Of a stretch of DNA of 56,899 nucleotides, positions 42,749 through 50,639 are shown piece after piece. Position numbers and translations under genes: made by a program. Source of the stretch: Pseudomonadota bacterium (lineage in GTDB: Bacteria; Desulfobacterota; Binatia; Bin18); the NCBI GenBank assembly GCA_005804965.1, contig SYOC01000241.1, forward strand, positions 1 through 56,899. The letters run 5' to 3'. Position 1 is the stretch's first letter. Each line of letters opens with the position of its first letter. The notes below the pieces were generated by a model. That model was not told where the DNA came from. It saw only the letters and a list, made by a program, of their open reading frames with translations, and made no database searches.

Positions 42749-43252
42749 CTAGCTCGTGGAGATCTTTGAATTCATGGACAGCATTCCAGGTGTTACTGAC
42801 CTCATTATGAAATGCTTTGAGCCACTGCTCATGCTTTTTTTATTCAGCTTTCTCGTTGATACAATCTCTGCGGCAGCTTGGCTTAACTCCTGATCGGCTT
42901 CACTTCCTAATGTCGGACGAAAAACGGCAATGGGCCGGAGTCTGTCTTCCGGCCACTTCTCGCAGGCCCATTGATATTCTATGTGGGTGATCGACTTCCG
43001 TGAGTCTGGCGGAATAGAGCCGTACCAATGACCAAGAAGCAACAGAAAAGCATTCGCGCGTTGCACCCGCTCCTGACACTCCCGCACCACCGAGGCGTGG
43101 GCAGTCACCCAGCTTTTAGGAAGAAAACACGCAATTTCCACCCCATCGAGGGCATTTTTTACCCCAAGTCGATAGCGCGAAAAGTCCTCTATCGTCGAAC
43201 TCAAAAAGACTTCCAACACAGGCACAGTTGCAAGCGAGGCTTCGGGGTTCAC
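42749..43252 (-). CDS. DUF4062-domain protein, upstream part of a split gene
   Basis: 167 residues as read, from GTG 43252 with ggaggag upstream. Residues 13-135 are a DUF4062 domain (EVFLSSTIEDFSRYR, then VVRECQERVQRANAFLLLLGHWYG, then SITHIEYQWA), a TIR/Toll-related nucleotide-sensing fold found at the start of NLR-like proteins. The last 28 residues are out of character. In the -1 frame the domain's normal C-terminal helices appear (EQWLKAFHNEVSNTW, then HEFKDLHELELRAAVF) and run into the inactive-STAND protein. The shift falls on a seven-A run. Full product would be about 460 residues. Confidence 0.78.
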   Translation of the reverse strand: MNPEASLATVPVLEVFLSSTIEDFSRYRLGVKNALDGVEIACFLPKSWVTAHASVVRECQERVQRANAFLLLLGHWYGSIPPDSRKSITHIEYQWACEKWPEDRLRPIAVFRPTLGSEADQELSQAAAEIVSTRKLNKKSMSSGSKHFIMRSVTPGMLSMNSKISTS

Positions 43253-43648
43253 TTCTCTCCTCCGCTTCTCAGAGCATCTTGCATGAAATCGCCAAGCATC
43301 GCTTTACCGTATCGCCCTTTCCCTCGCAAGACTTAGTGGTTCCCGATCCGAGCCTGGGACGGAGGAGATGAGCGGTCCGGTATCGCTGAACCCACAGGCC
43401 GCCGTCATAGGCCCTCCATGACGGTACGCTAAGATTTCGCAAGAAAGCCCAGAGGTGCGTTGCCTTCCCCCTTGGTCTGGCTTAGACTCGGGGAATCGTT
43501 CCTCAACGGTCTCCTTTCCGTGGTCCTTCGAGCAGCACACGGCTGGGAACCTGTTCTCGACCCTCGTTACTGGCACACTCCGCGAGTCCCCCGGCTTTGT
43601 CGGGAGACTCCTCTTTCACTCACCCTTTCCCCATGGAGGACCCGTACC
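43253..43648. other. 396-base intergenic region, nothing recognised
   Basis: This gap lies between the divergent conflict operon and the dodecin gene. It should hold both promoters, but no convincing -35/-10 pair, riboswitch or small RNA was recognised. Reading frames that cross it look like shadows. The dodecin ribosome-binding site (ggagga) is at its end. Confidence 0.5.
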
Positions 43649-43858
43649 ATGCAAGAGAAAACGTATAAGCTCATCGAACTCGTCGGCGTCTCCACCACCT
43701 CCATTGAAGATGCGGTGCAAAACGCCATCAGCCGTGCCAACCAGACGCTCAAGAACCTGGACTGGTTCGAGATCGTGGAAACCCGTGGCCTGATCCAGAA
43801 CGGCCAGATCGACCAATTCCAGGTCAAGCTGAAGGTTGGCTTTCGCTTACTCGGCTGA
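43649..43858 (+). CDS. dodecin
   Basis: A 69-residue flavin-binding storage/buffering protein. The sequence is typical of the family: YKLIELVGVSTTSIEDAV, then NAISRANQTLKNLDWFEI, then ETRGLI and a C-terminal FQVKLKVGFRL. Dodecins form hollow dodecamers that bind riboflavin, FMN or CoA. The Trp of LDWFEI is the residue that stacks on flavin in bacterial dodecins. The ATG at 43649 has ggagga upstream; longer frames to 43460 are not family-like. It is convergent with the glucan phosphorylase gene, whose stop is 4 bases away. Confidence 0.92.
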   Translation: MQEKTYKLIELVGVSTTSIEDAVQNAISRANQTLKNLDWFEIVETRGLIQNGQIDQFQVKLKVGFRLLG

Positions 43859-43861
43859 TGC

Positions 43862-46003
43862 TCACGACGTGGTGCGCTCGGCGTGCAGCGCGGGCGCATA
43901 GAAGCGCTCAACATACTCCTTCACCATGCGCCGCGCAGAAAATGCTGGGGTGATCGAACAAATCGCCTCTTTGACCACGCGCATCCAACCTCGCGGGACG
44001 CTATCCCCGTCCCGCTGATAATAGAGCGGCACAATTTCCTGTTCGAGCAAGCTGTAGAGCGTGTGCGCATCCTGCGCGTCGCGCTCCCCAGCATCAGCAT
44101 TCGTGTCGGCCGAGGCAATAGTCCAGCCGTTCCTGCCGTTATACCCCTCGCTCCACCAGCCATCGGCAATGCTGAGATTCGGGACCCCGTTGAGCGCTGC
44201 CTTCTGTCCGCTCGTCCCGCTGGCTTCGAGGGGCGGGACTGGGTTGTTCAACCAGACGTCGACGCCTTGCACGAGGAATTTAGCAACATGCATGTCGTAG
44301 TCTTCAACAAAGGTAATCTGCCCACCTAAGTCATACTCCTTGGCCAGCGCATACACCTGATGGATGAGATGTTTCCCCGGCTCGTCGGCAGGATGCGCTT
44401 TCCCAGCAAAGATAATCTGCACCGGTCTCCACCGGTCCTGCATAATGCCTTGCAAGCGCGCCAAGTCGCGCAACAAGAGCGTCGCGCGTTTGTAGGTAGC
44501 AAACCGTCGGGCAAACCCGATTGTCAATGCTTCGGGATCGAGTAACGCACCCGATGCCAACACCTGGACGGGATCGCGATGCTCTTTGCGCCACAAATCG
44601 CGTGCGCGTTCACGCACAAAACTGACGAGCTTGTGCTTGAGCCGACTATGCACCGCCCACAGCTCTTCGTCGGGAATATCGTGGATGCGCTGCCACAGCG
44701 CTGGTTGATCGTGGCGCTTGACCCAATCCGGTCCCAGGTATTTGTCGTAGAGTGTGTGGAGTTCAGGGGCGACCCACGTGGGGGTATGTACCCCGTTAGT
44801 CACATGAATAATTGGCGTCTTCTCGGCTGGAGTATCTGGCCACAACGATTGCCACATGCGGCGAGACACTTCGCCATGGGCCTGACTCACCCCGTTACAC
44901 CATCCCGCTAGGTGCAGCGCGAGAACCGTCATATGAAACACTTCACCCCACGGTTCACGATGGGCACCGAGAGCAAGAAACCGCTCACGCTCAATACCGA
45001 GATCTGCCCAATAGTTGTGGAGATAGCGATCCACCAACAAGAAAGAAAAAGCATCGTGGCCGGCCGGCACCGGGGTGTGTGTGGTAAAGATCGTAGACTG
45101 GCGTACTGCGGTTTGCGCCTCGTCAAAGGACATGCCGGTCTGCATACACTCGCGCAGTCGTTCGATAGTCACAAACGCAGCATGTCCCTCGTTGAGATGC
45201 CAGAGACTGGGCTCGATGCCCAGAGCACGGAGGACGCGCACGCCACCGATACCTAAGAGAATCTCCTGGAGGATGCGCATTTCTAAGTCGCCGCCGTAGA
45301 GGCGAGCAGAGAGTTCACGATCCCACGGCGCGTTCTCTTCGACATCAGTGTCCATCAGATATAAAGACACCCGGCCAACGCGCACATGCCAAACCTGCAT
45401 CTGAATGTGGCGATCATTGATCGGCACCGTCACACGACACCGATTGCCATCGGGCATGAGCGCTGGCATGAGGGGGGCATCGGTACGGTCGAGATACTCG
45501 TAGACTGCTTCTTGGCGACCATCGGCAGAGAGGCGCTGGTGAAAATAGCCTTGGGGATACATGAAGCCGACCCCCACCAGCGGCAGACCGATATCGCTGG
45601 CCTCTTTACAATGATCACCAGCGAGAATACCCAGCCCTCCGCCATAGATCGGCAGAGAGCTATGAATACCGAATTCCGCCGAAAAATAGGCCACCGTCGC
45701 TTCAGCCACATGTGGAAAAGTACGAGTCGTCCAGGTTTCAGGGGTGTTCAAGTCGGCAGCGAATGCCATCACTGCCGCATCATAGCGACGCAGAAACGAG
45801 GGGTCTGACGCTAAAGCGTGTAATCGTTCAGGGGGAACTTCCCGCAGAAGCTTTACGGGATTATGGGCAGTCAAACTCCACAAGGTGCGATCAATCGCTT
45901 CGAACACGTCTCTGGCTTCAGGATGCCAGCTCCACCACAAGTTATAGGCGAGGTCATGCAACCGACTGATTCGAGGAGGGAGCGTGAATTGGCCGCTCGA
46001 CAT
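43862..46003 (-). CDS. alpha-glucan phosphorylase (GlgP-type)
   Basis: A 713-residue PLP-dependent phosphorylase that releases glucose-1-phosphate from glycogen or maltodextrin. It starts with the DUF3417 domain typical of the short archaeal/bacterial type (LAYNLWWSWHPEARDVFEAID). It has FSAEFGIHSSLPIYGGGLGILAGDH, HLNEGHAAF and the C-terminal EASGTSGQKAALNG with ADGWWSEGYNG. The ATG at 46003 has ggaaggaagaa upstream; an ATG at 46024 would add seven residues. No glycogen synthase or branching enzyme is adjacent. A promoter region shared with the divergent peroxiredoxin gene lies upstream. Confidence 0.95.
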   Translation of the reverse strand: MSSGQFTLPPRISRLHDLAYNLWWSWHPEARDVFEAIDRTLWSLTAHNPVKLLREVPPERLHALASDPSFLRRYDAAVMAFAADLNTPETWTTRTFPHVAEATVAYFSAEFGIHSSLPIYGGGLGILAGDHCKEASDIGLPLVGVGFMYPQGYFHQRLSADGRQEAVYEYLDRTDAPLMPALMPDGNRCRVTVPINDRHIQMQVWHVRVGRVSLYLMDTDVEENAPWDRELSARLYGGDLEMRILQEILLGIGGVRVLRALGIEPSLWHLNEGHAAFVTIERLRECMQTGMSFDEAQTAVRQSTIFTTHTPVPAGHDAFSFLLVDRYLHNYWADLGIERERFLALGAHREPWGEVFHMTVLALHLAGWCNGVSQAHGEVSRRMWQSLWPDTPAEKTPIIHVTNGVHTPTWVAPELHTLYDKYLGPDWVKRHDQPALWQRIHDIPDEELWAVHSRLKHKLVSFVRERARDLWRKEHRDPVQVLASGALLDPEALTIGFARRFATYKRATLLLRDLARLQGIMQDRWRPVQIIFAGKAHPADEPGKHLIHQVYALAKEYDLGGQITFVEDYDMHVAKFLVQGVDVWLNNPVPPLEASGTSGQKAALNGVPNLSIADGWWSEGYNGRNGWTIASADTNADAGERDAQDAHTLYSLLEQEIVPLYYQRDGDSVPRGWMRVVKEAICSITPAFSARRMVKEYVERFYAPALHAERTTS

Positions 46004-46204
46004 CGCTGTTCTTCCTTCCTTCATTGCCCGGATTTATCCGTCCCATGCAGACGGTATTCTCTTTACACAAAATAGACCACCAACGCGAGGCATGCAGTAG
46101 AAAACCCACTTTCCCTTCCTTCACCAAGTGGGTATATAAAAGACGATTTTTCAGTCTGACTCATAAGCAACCATTCTAGCGTACAAAGAAGGAGGCGCAT
46201 TATC

Positions 46205-46867
46205 ATGGAAGCGCAAGAACGACAACCGATCCCGCGCATCAACGACTTGGCTCCGGACTTCAAAGCCATGAGCACCCATGGCGAGATCACCCTCTCCCAA
46301 TACACTAAAGCCGGCCAATGGGTCCTGCTCTTCTCCCATCCCGCCGACTTCACCCCCGTCTGCACCACCGAGTTCATTGAGTTCTCTCGCCTCGCCCCCG
46401 AGTTCGCCGCCCGCAACGTCCAACCCATCGGCCTCTCCGTCGATAGCATCTTCTCGCATCTTGGTTGGGAGCAGAACATCGAGAAGAACTTTGGGCAACG
46501 CATTCCCTTCCCGGTCATCGCCGACCGCAACATGGCAGTGGCAGCGCTCTATGGCTTGATTCACCCAGGAGCCAGTGACACCGCCACCGTGCGGGCGGTG
46601 TTTCTGATTGACCCGACCGGCAAGGTGCGGTTTCTGATTTATTATCCGCTGAGCATGGGGCGCAACTCGGCGGAGATTTTGCGGGCGATTGATGCGGCGC
46701 AGGCCGCCGATAAGCATGGGATTGCCACGCCAGTGAACTGGCAGCCGGGGGAAGACGTGATCGTGCCCCCACCGGCCAACGAGACGGCGCTGCGCGAGCG
46801 CTTGGAGATGGGCCGTAAGGGTGAAGTCACTCAGACCGACTGGTACTTCTCTAAAAAGAAAATCTAA
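46205..46867 (+). CDS. peroxiredoxin, Prx6/AhpC-TSA type (1-Cys)
   Basis: A 220-residue peroxiredoxin. The peroxidatic C53 lies in HPADFTPVCTTEF, a motif typical of the Prx6 group and here clearly Cys, not Sec. The C-terminal extension (NWQPGEDVIVPP) also matches Prx6. No second cysteine is seen, so it is a 1-Cys enzyme needing an external thiol. It would reduce hydrogen or organic peroxides in the cytoplasm. The gene starts at an ATG with gaaggagg upstream and is divergent from the glucan phosphorylase. Upstream at 46112-46138 is a small cccact/agtggg hairpin next to an AT-rich tatataaa. Confidence 0.93.
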   Translation: MEAQERQPIPRINDLAPDFKAMSTHGEITLSQYTKAGQWVLLFSHPADFTPVCTTEFIEFSRLAPEFAARNVQPIGLSVDSIFSHLGWEQNIEKNFGQRIPFPVIADRNMAVAALYGLIHPGASDTATVRAVFLIDPTGKVRFLIYYPLSMGRNSAEILRAIDAAQAADKHGIATPVNWQPGEDVIVPPPANETALRERLEMGRKGEVTQTDWYFSKKKI

Positions 46868-46887
46868 CGCTCTTATCTTTCCTCCGC

Positions 46888-46914
46888 GCACGAGGAGCAC
46901 AACGTTCCTCGTGC
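46888..46914 (+). terminator. hairpin after the peroxiredoxin gene
   Basis: A 9-bp perfect stem (gcacgagga / tcctcgtgc) with a 9-nt loop lies 20 bases past the stop. There is no U-run, so it is probably a weak or Rho-assisted terminator before the ProQ-domain gene. Confidence 0.55.
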
Positions 46915-46991
46915 CGACCCTTCCCATCTGTTATGATCTCCTGCGCTTGACAACCGTCTTGGAAAAACGAAGTCGCAGGAAAGAAGCATTT

Positions 46992-47528
46992 ATGCCGTAC
47001 CAGAGAAATCCTGGTTCCTCCTCCTCAACTCCCGTAGTCGTCGTACGCAGACGCTCTCCGCGAGCTACGGAGAATACTCCGCCTACAACATTATCCGTCA
47101 AGAAAAATAACCTTATTCCTTCTCCAGGTTCTTCTCGACTTGGTGCAGCGGTCGCTGCTCCGAGCGGCAAAGCAGCAATCCCAACTGTTCCAAAAGAAGA
47201 AGCCTTAGAACTACTCGCCATTCTTCGCGAACGCTGGCCACAAGCATTTCCTTTACAGCCGACAGAAGTGCGCCCTCTTGCTCTTAACATTGACCAAGAG
47301 ATTGCCACCCAGCTCGAAGGGTGGTCAGCCAAGCAGGCACGAAGAGCGATTGCCTTTTGGAAGCGCCCGCACACGGTCGCCTATCTCCGTGCACTTGCGG
47401 CAGGAGGACCCCGGTACGATCTCAGTGGCACTCCGCAAGGGGCCATCACTCCAGAAGAGCAACAACATGCTGCCCGGCAATTAGCCGCTCGCAGTGCGCG
47501 GCGGCAGGCGCAAACGGTCTCCGAATAA
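46992..47528 (+). CDS. ProQ/FinO-domain RNA-binding protein
   Basis: A 178-residue protein. The first about 80 residues are a disordered Ser/Pro/Arg-rich tail (VVVVRRRSPRATENTPP). Then follows a ProQ/FinO fold: LLAILRERWPQAFPL, then RPLALNIDQEIATQLEG, then ARRAIAFWKRPHTVAYLRALAAGGPRYDL. Such proteins bind structured small RNAs and 3' ends of mRNAs as chaperones. The basic tail comes at the N-terminus rather than at the C-terminus as in ProQ of Escherichia coli, more like FinO or RocC types. The ATG at 46992 has aggaaagaa upstream. RNA partners unknown. Confidence 0.9.
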   Translation: MPYQRNPGSSSSTPVVVVRRRSPRATENTPPTTLSVKKNNLIPSPGSSRLGAAVAAPSGKAAIPTVPKEEALELLAILRERWPQAFPLQPTEVRPLALNIDQEIATQLEGWSAKQARRAIAFWKRPHTVAYLRALAAGGPRYDLSGTPQGAITPEEQQHAARQLAARSARRQAQTVSE

Positions 47529-47864
47529 CCACTTCCGTGAATCATTCGCTCCTGTTGACCCGAGATAACGCGCCTGGATCACACCTCAAGAAAAACTTCA
47601 CTTTCGGCTCAAGCGATACTTCATCTTTCCGTATTCAGCTATCTGTCACCCCTACGTTTTCTGCCCGTGATTGTTCGGAAGTGCCTGATTTTACGAAGAA
47701 AATATCTTGGGGGAGACTCTTGCCTCAGCACTGAATGTGTTCTAGAGAACGATAGGGCTAGGGAAGCGGGAAGGAAGACACGGAGGCAGGAAAACCCTGG
47801 AGCAGGATCACGAAAGGACCTCGTCGTTCGTGAGGGACGCTCGATAAGGAGAAGGAGACCGAGC
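47529..47864. other. 336-base intergenic region before the beta-helix genes
   Basis: No gene was recognised. It probably contains the 3' end of the ProQ transcript and the promoter of the secreted protein genes. A purine-rich leader (gggaaggaagacacggaggcagg) precedes the strong aaggagaaggaga ribosome-binding site. No terminator hairpin with a U-run was seen. Confidence 0.5.
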
Positions 47865-49160
47865 ATGCAAAAGTTCACTTTAGTAAAGTATTGCTTAGCT
47901 ATCGCCACTGCACTTATTTTGTGGGGCGGATCGTATGTGGACAGTGTCGCACAATTTCTTAATGCGTCAGACATCTGCGGCCGGACCTCTGGCCTCACCC
48001 TCGTCCCCGTGAACGGTCGCAAAACCCCCAAACGCGCGCGGCAAGAGGTGTTGCAGACGACCAGCAACGTTCCCCTTGACAACATTCTCTTTCGACTTGG
48101 TGCGAATGCGCAACTTGTCATTGATGAAAGTGACGTTCGCTTCACCAATATTCGCATCGAATGTCCGGCCACACCCGTCCCTACTCAAGACGGTCTCATC
48201 GTTGGCATGAACGAGCAAGGGGTGCGCGTCACAGTCGATGGACTTCAGGCGCGCAACATGTGTATTCGCGGCTGTGGAAACGTCGGGCTGCGCATCCTGG
48301 GCGGGACAAATCACAAGTTTGCAAGGTTCGACCTCAAAGGCAGCGGGCAAGAAGGCATGATCGCAGAAGAGGTAACGAATAGTGAATTTATTGGATTCAC
48401 GTCCGGCCTCGGCTCAAACAATGTGAGGGGGGTTGTCCTGAGGAATGGGAGCCATCACAACCGCATCGCCACTGCCCTCATCATGAAGCCGCAGAACCCA
48501 CAGGCACCAGCGCTCACCCTGGACCCCACTTCGACTTACAATCAGATCGTCAGGATTCGCCTCTGGGGGAACCAGCCTCAGATCCTGTGCAATACGCCGG
48601 ATACCAATCTTTTCGTGGACAATATGTGTCCGGGGAGTATCAACTTGACCGGGTCCTGCGGCTGCGGGCCAGGGTACGTCATCAACGGTGTCGAGCAAAT
48701 CGTGTATACCCAGTCTATGCGCACTGCCTATGGCTCCCGCCCGTGGACGGTGTGCTTGGATAACACGAGTTACCGCCCGCCTGGAGAGTCGCAACCGAAC
48801 CGTCAATGTCGCCAGTCCGACGTCAAGAATGTTTTTGCCGATAGCGGCTACCAACAGGGCGATCTCGTCGTCGTCGATTCGTATCCGAATGAGCCTGGCT
48901 ATTGGCCGTCCGACAGTTTCGACAACGCTTCTGGCCCCACTTCAGTGATTGGTAACACGATCAGCCAGAATGGGCGGTTTCTCTTCGATGTCAAATTCAA
49001 TACTGTTCCGGTCGCCAACGGCCCTTTCCAAACAAGTGGAACAGATTTGCAAAATTTCTCGTATATGGCACCAGCCTCCTACATCCAGTTGCCACCCGCA
49101 GATGGCGAGCAGATCAACGTGTGCTCTCCTGTCGGTTGCGCCAATAACTACGTTCCCTAA
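47865..49160 (+). CDS. secreted right-handed beta-helix protein 1
   Basis: A 431-residue exported protein. The N-terminal signal peptide (KYCLAIATALILWGG, cleavage near SVAQ) is followed by parallel-beta-helix-like repeats with N/G/T turns (VRVTVDGLQARNMCIRG, then GLRILGGTNHKFARFDL, then VVLRNGSHHNRIAT). Scattered cysteines suggest disulfides. It resembles pectate-lyase-fold carbohydrate-binding or -cleaving proteins, but no catalytic set was recognised, so surface adhesion or structure is equally possible. It is followed after 33 bases by a second beta-rich secreted protein gene. Confidence 0.72.
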   Translation: MQKFTLVKYCLAIATALILWGGSYVDSVAQFLNASDICGRTSGLTLVPVNGRKTPKRARQEVLQTTSNVPLDNILFRLGANAQLVIDESDVRFTNIRIECPATPVPTQDGLIVGMNEQGVRVTVDGLQARNMCIRGCGNVGLRILGGTNHKFARFDLKGSGQEGMIAEEVTNSEFIGFTSGLGSNNVRGVVLRNGSHHNRIATALIMKPQNPQAPALTLDPTSTYNQIVRIRLWGNQPQILCNTPDTNLFVDNMCPGSINLTGSCGCGPGYVINGVEQIVYTQSMRTAYGSRPWTVCLDNTSYRPPGESQPNRQCRQSDVKNVFADSGYQQGDLVVVDSYPNEPGYWPSDSFDNASGPTSVIGNTISQNGRFLFDVKFNTVPVANGPFQTSGTDLQNFSYMAPASYIQLPPADGEQINVCSPVGCANNYVP

Positions 49161-49193
49161 GGACGCTCGGCACTCTGAGGAAAGGAAAAACAG

Positions 49194-50597
49194 ATGCACG
49201 CCAATAGATCCTCTTTGCAAACGAGAAAGAAAATTCCTGGGTTTCTGCTGGGTTTCATTGCCTTCTCAATGTTCGACCTTTCTCCAGCACTCGCTGGTGA
49301 ATGCAGTTCCGAGATCTGCGCCGGGGACCCTTGTGTGATTACAGGCTATCACGAACTGGAACCCAACTGCTCGCTCGATTTTAGCGACAGAGATGTAACC
49401 ATTGCTGACGCTGCCGTAGTGCAAGTGACCGGCGACGGCGCGGCGCGGATCATGGCGCGGAATCTCACGCTCCGCGGTACTATTCAGACCGATGGTGTGG
49501 CAAGCAGCGAAATCTTCATTGACGTTGCTGGAAAGTTCACCACACCGGCAGGGGCAAAAGGGGAAATCAAGGCTGGCGACCGCGACAGCCTTGCCGGCGG
49601 GCCGATTCGCCTCACCGCCGGGGGAGAAGTCGAGCTGCAAGGATCAGCCGAGTTCTCAAATGCCCCGGGTGGGCAGTTCTTCATCGTAGGTCGCCACGTT
49701 ACCGTCAACCAGCCTATTGTCACCCAAGGGCCAGGGCGTGTCGATATTCGCGCCACGGCGGGACCGATCACTGTGTCCAAACCGATCGACGTGAGCGGAA
49801 CCAGCCCTCGTCAAGGAGGTAGTATCTTCCTCCTCGCGACTGGAGACGTCACGGTCGCGGCCCCGCTCTTGTTGAAAGCCCCAGCGGCTAGCTCCGGCAA
49901 CGGTTTCGTCTTAGAAGGGCGCAACGTGTATGTCAGAGCGTCCACGAGTGCCCCGATTCTCGATCTCTCCTCAGGCGACGCCAGTAGCAGCGGTGGCGGT
50001 AAGATTATTGCGCACGCTGATACTGCCAGCGGAGAGTCCGGCGGTGTTGTGATCGAAGGACGTATCACTTTGGATAGCGGCAACAACGGCAGTGCTGGCG
50101 AGTTGGCAGTGAGCGCGGAGTCGAAACTCGATATTCTCGGCAAAATCAGCGCGAAAGCTTCAGGCCCCTCTGGCAACGGTGGCACCTTACTGCTCTTAAG
50201 CAAACCGGAGAGTACCATTCGCCTGAGTGGTGCCTTCACAGCGACTGGAGAAGGGCGCGGTGGTGAGATCGAAATCGGTGGTATCGAAGAAGCACCCGTC
50301 AAATCTCTCGTCTTCTTAGATGACGTCCTCCTCAATACGCAAAGCTCGGGCACAGGCGGAGCTAACCGCATCCGCTATCAGCGCTCCTTCCGAGCGATGG
50401 GCAGCGGTACAGTGAAGTTACTCTCAACCCGGAATTCTGCCACGACCGGCAACATCGTCGAATGCGAATGCCTCGACCATAACCCTGTCGATGGCGTATG
50501 CGATGAAGATGCTTGCATTCGAGGCCCAGGTGGCTTTAAGTCAGCACTCACACTTCCAGCCATACAACTCAAACCCACGGTGTTTGAGCAAGAATAA
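49194..50597 (+). CDS. secreted beta-helix/haemagglutinin-repeat-like protein 2
   Basis: A 467-residue exported protein. A signal peptide of about 34 residues ends at ALA-GE. The body has Gly/Ser/Thr-rich repeats of filamentous-haemagglutinin type (NLTLRGTIQTDG, then GGPIRLTAGGEVELQGSA, then GPGRVDIRATAGPITVSKPI), forming a parallel beta helix. There are paired cysteines near the N-terminus (CSSEICAGDPC) and a C-rich segment near the C-terminus (CECLDHNPVDGVCDEDAC), perhaps a calcium- or disulfide-stabilised cap. No autotransporter barrel is visible. Likely cotranscribed with the preceding gene. Function unknown; adhesion or matrix is an inference. Confidence 0.72.
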   Translation: MHANRSSLQTRKKIPGFLLGFIAFSMFDLSPALAGECSSEICAGDPCVITGYHELEPNCSLDFSDRDVTIADAAVVQVTGDGAARIMARNLTLRGTIQTDGVASSEIFIDVAGKFTTPAGAKGEIKAGDRDSLAGGPIRLTAGGEVELQGSAEFSNAPGGQFFIVGRHVTVNQPIVTQGPGRVDIRATAGPITVSKPIDVSGTSPRQGGSIFLLATGDVTVAAPLLLKAPAASSGNGFVLEGRNVYVRASTSAPILDLSSGDASSSGGGKIIAHADTASGESGGVVIEGRITLDSGNNGSAGELAVSAESKLDILGKISAKASGPSGNGGTLLLLSKPESTIRLSGAFTATGEGRGGEIEIGGIEEAPVKSLVFLDDVLLNTQSSGTGGANRIRYQRSFRAMGSGTVKLLSTRNSATTGNIVECECLDHNPVDGVCDEDACIRGPGGFKSALTLPAIQLKPTVFEQE

Positions 50598-50639
50598 TCG
50601 CCGAGACCCTCGTCTTTCTCGTCCGGCACGACGCCCCTC

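Noticed and set aside
42835-42841. Classical -1 programmed frameshift heptamer at the A run
   Set aside because: In the zero frame the run reads AAT-AAA-AAA-AGC, so the P-site codon would re-pair with TAA after slipping. It does not match the A-AAA-AAG heptamer; transcriptional slippage or an indel fits better.
46205-46867. Selenocysteine in the peroxiredoxin
   Set aside because: The peroxidatic position is encoded as TGC (Cys), with no UGA in the frame.
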